NCBI GenBank assembly: GCA_002316005.1
Contig: DCIM01000001.1
Span: forward strand, 1 to 5,775
DNA: 5,775 nt
Direction of reading: 5' to 3'
DNA from: Prevotellaceae bacterium UBA1726
GTDB taxonomy: Bacteria; Bacteroidota; Bacteroidia; Bacteroidales; Bacteroidaceae
The translations under genes were made by a program, and so were the position numbers. A model generated the notes under the pieces. The model saw only the letters and a list, made by a program, of their open reading frames with translations. It was not told the DNA's origin and did no database searches. Below are positions 5,691 to 5,775 of the stretch, piece by piece. Positions within the stretch are counted from its first letter, which is position 1. Each line of letters starts with the position of its first letter.

Positions 5691-5715
5691 ATGTCGGGGG
5701 AAAGTTGTACCTTTG
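5685..5715 (+). promoter_or_regulatory. Bacteroidota-type promoter of the downstream tRNA
   Basis: TTTG at 5685-5688 and TACCTTTG at 5708-5715 are separated by 19 bp, matching the established Bacteroidota sigma-ABfr promoter layout (TTTG, 19-21 bp, TAnnTTTG). The start of transcription would fall around 5720, giving a tRNA leader of about 30 nt that contains a run of six G residues (5730-5735). This is the best promoter match in the window. Confidence 0.85.
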
Positions 5716-5751
5716 CAGTCGCAAAAATTGGGGGGTATGATAGACCCTGAT

Positions 5752-5775
5752 GGCCGGTTCGTCTATCGGTTAGGA
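5752..5775 (+). tRNA. Probable tRNA-Glu, 5' part only (cut by window edge)
   Basis: The last 24 bases match the 5' third of a tRNA: a 7-nt acceptor strand GGCCGGT, then TC, the D-stem GTCT and D-loop ATCGGTTAGGA. The TC-GTCT-...-GGTTAGGA pattern is characteristic of bacterial tRNA-Glu. The anticodon and the 3' acceptor half lie outside the window, so identity rests on the D-arm alone. A strong promoter directly upstream supports a functional gene. Confidence 0.75.

Noticed and set aside
1..5775. CRISPR array, insertion sequence, riboswitch, toxin-antitoxin or defence genes
   Set aside because: No regularly spaced repeats, transposase motifs, conserved aptamer cores or small gene pairs were found. 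All long stretches are explained by core genes and their control regions.

Overview
This window looks like chromosomal housekeeping DNA from a member of the Bacteroidota, most likely order Bacteroidales (Prevotella/Bacteroides-like; the genus cannot be fixed from the sequence). The evidence is: several TAnnTTTG -7 promoter boxes, one with a TTTG -33 box 19 bp upstream; AT-rich leaders mostly without Shine-Dalgarno sequences; a ParC of the Bacteroidales type; a DUF4827-like FKBP-fold lipoprotein; and a GlmM with the GEGNGG sugar loop. There are no transposases, integrases, phage genes, CRISPR arrays or other signs of recent transfer.

Layout. Positions 1-2053 (minus strand) hold the first 684 codons of topoisomerase IV subunit A (parC); its C-terminal part lies beyond the left edge. 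Positions 2054-2364 are a compact divergent control region. It contains the likely parC promoter, a perfect 19-bp inverted repeat whose two arms each carry an outward-facing -7 box, the tRNA-Arg(UCU) terminator, the tRNA-Arg gene (minus strand), and a near-perfect 17-bp palindrome on which the tRNA promoter (minus) and a candidate plus-strand promoter converge. Positions 2365-5625 (plus strand) are a tight four-gene run: FKBP-like lipoprotein, 1-nt gap, glmM, 4-nt ATGA overlap, coaD, 12-nt gap, and a membrane-anchored coiled-coil protein of unknown function. Positions 5626-5751 hold a palindrome and a textbook Bacteroidota promoter, which drives a tRNA (almost certainly tRNA-Glu) that starts at 5752 and runs off the right edge.

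How the genes relate. GlmM makes glucosamine-1-phosphate for UDP-GlcNAc (peptidoglycan and lipid A). CoaD makes dephospho-CoA, and CoA as acetyl-CoA is needed to acetylate glucosamine-1-phosphate. The flanking lipoprotein and coiled-coil protein are predicted to act in the envelope. The gene run therefore reads as an envelope-precursor/cofactor operon with two poorly understood envelope partners; this last step is inference.

I found no convincing new defence, mobile or RNA system. The observations most worth a second look are the promoter architecture around the two tRNA genes (they share a 19-nt promoter-plus-initiator block), the two inverted repeats at 2078-2139 and 2276-2313, and the two uncharacterised envelope proteins.
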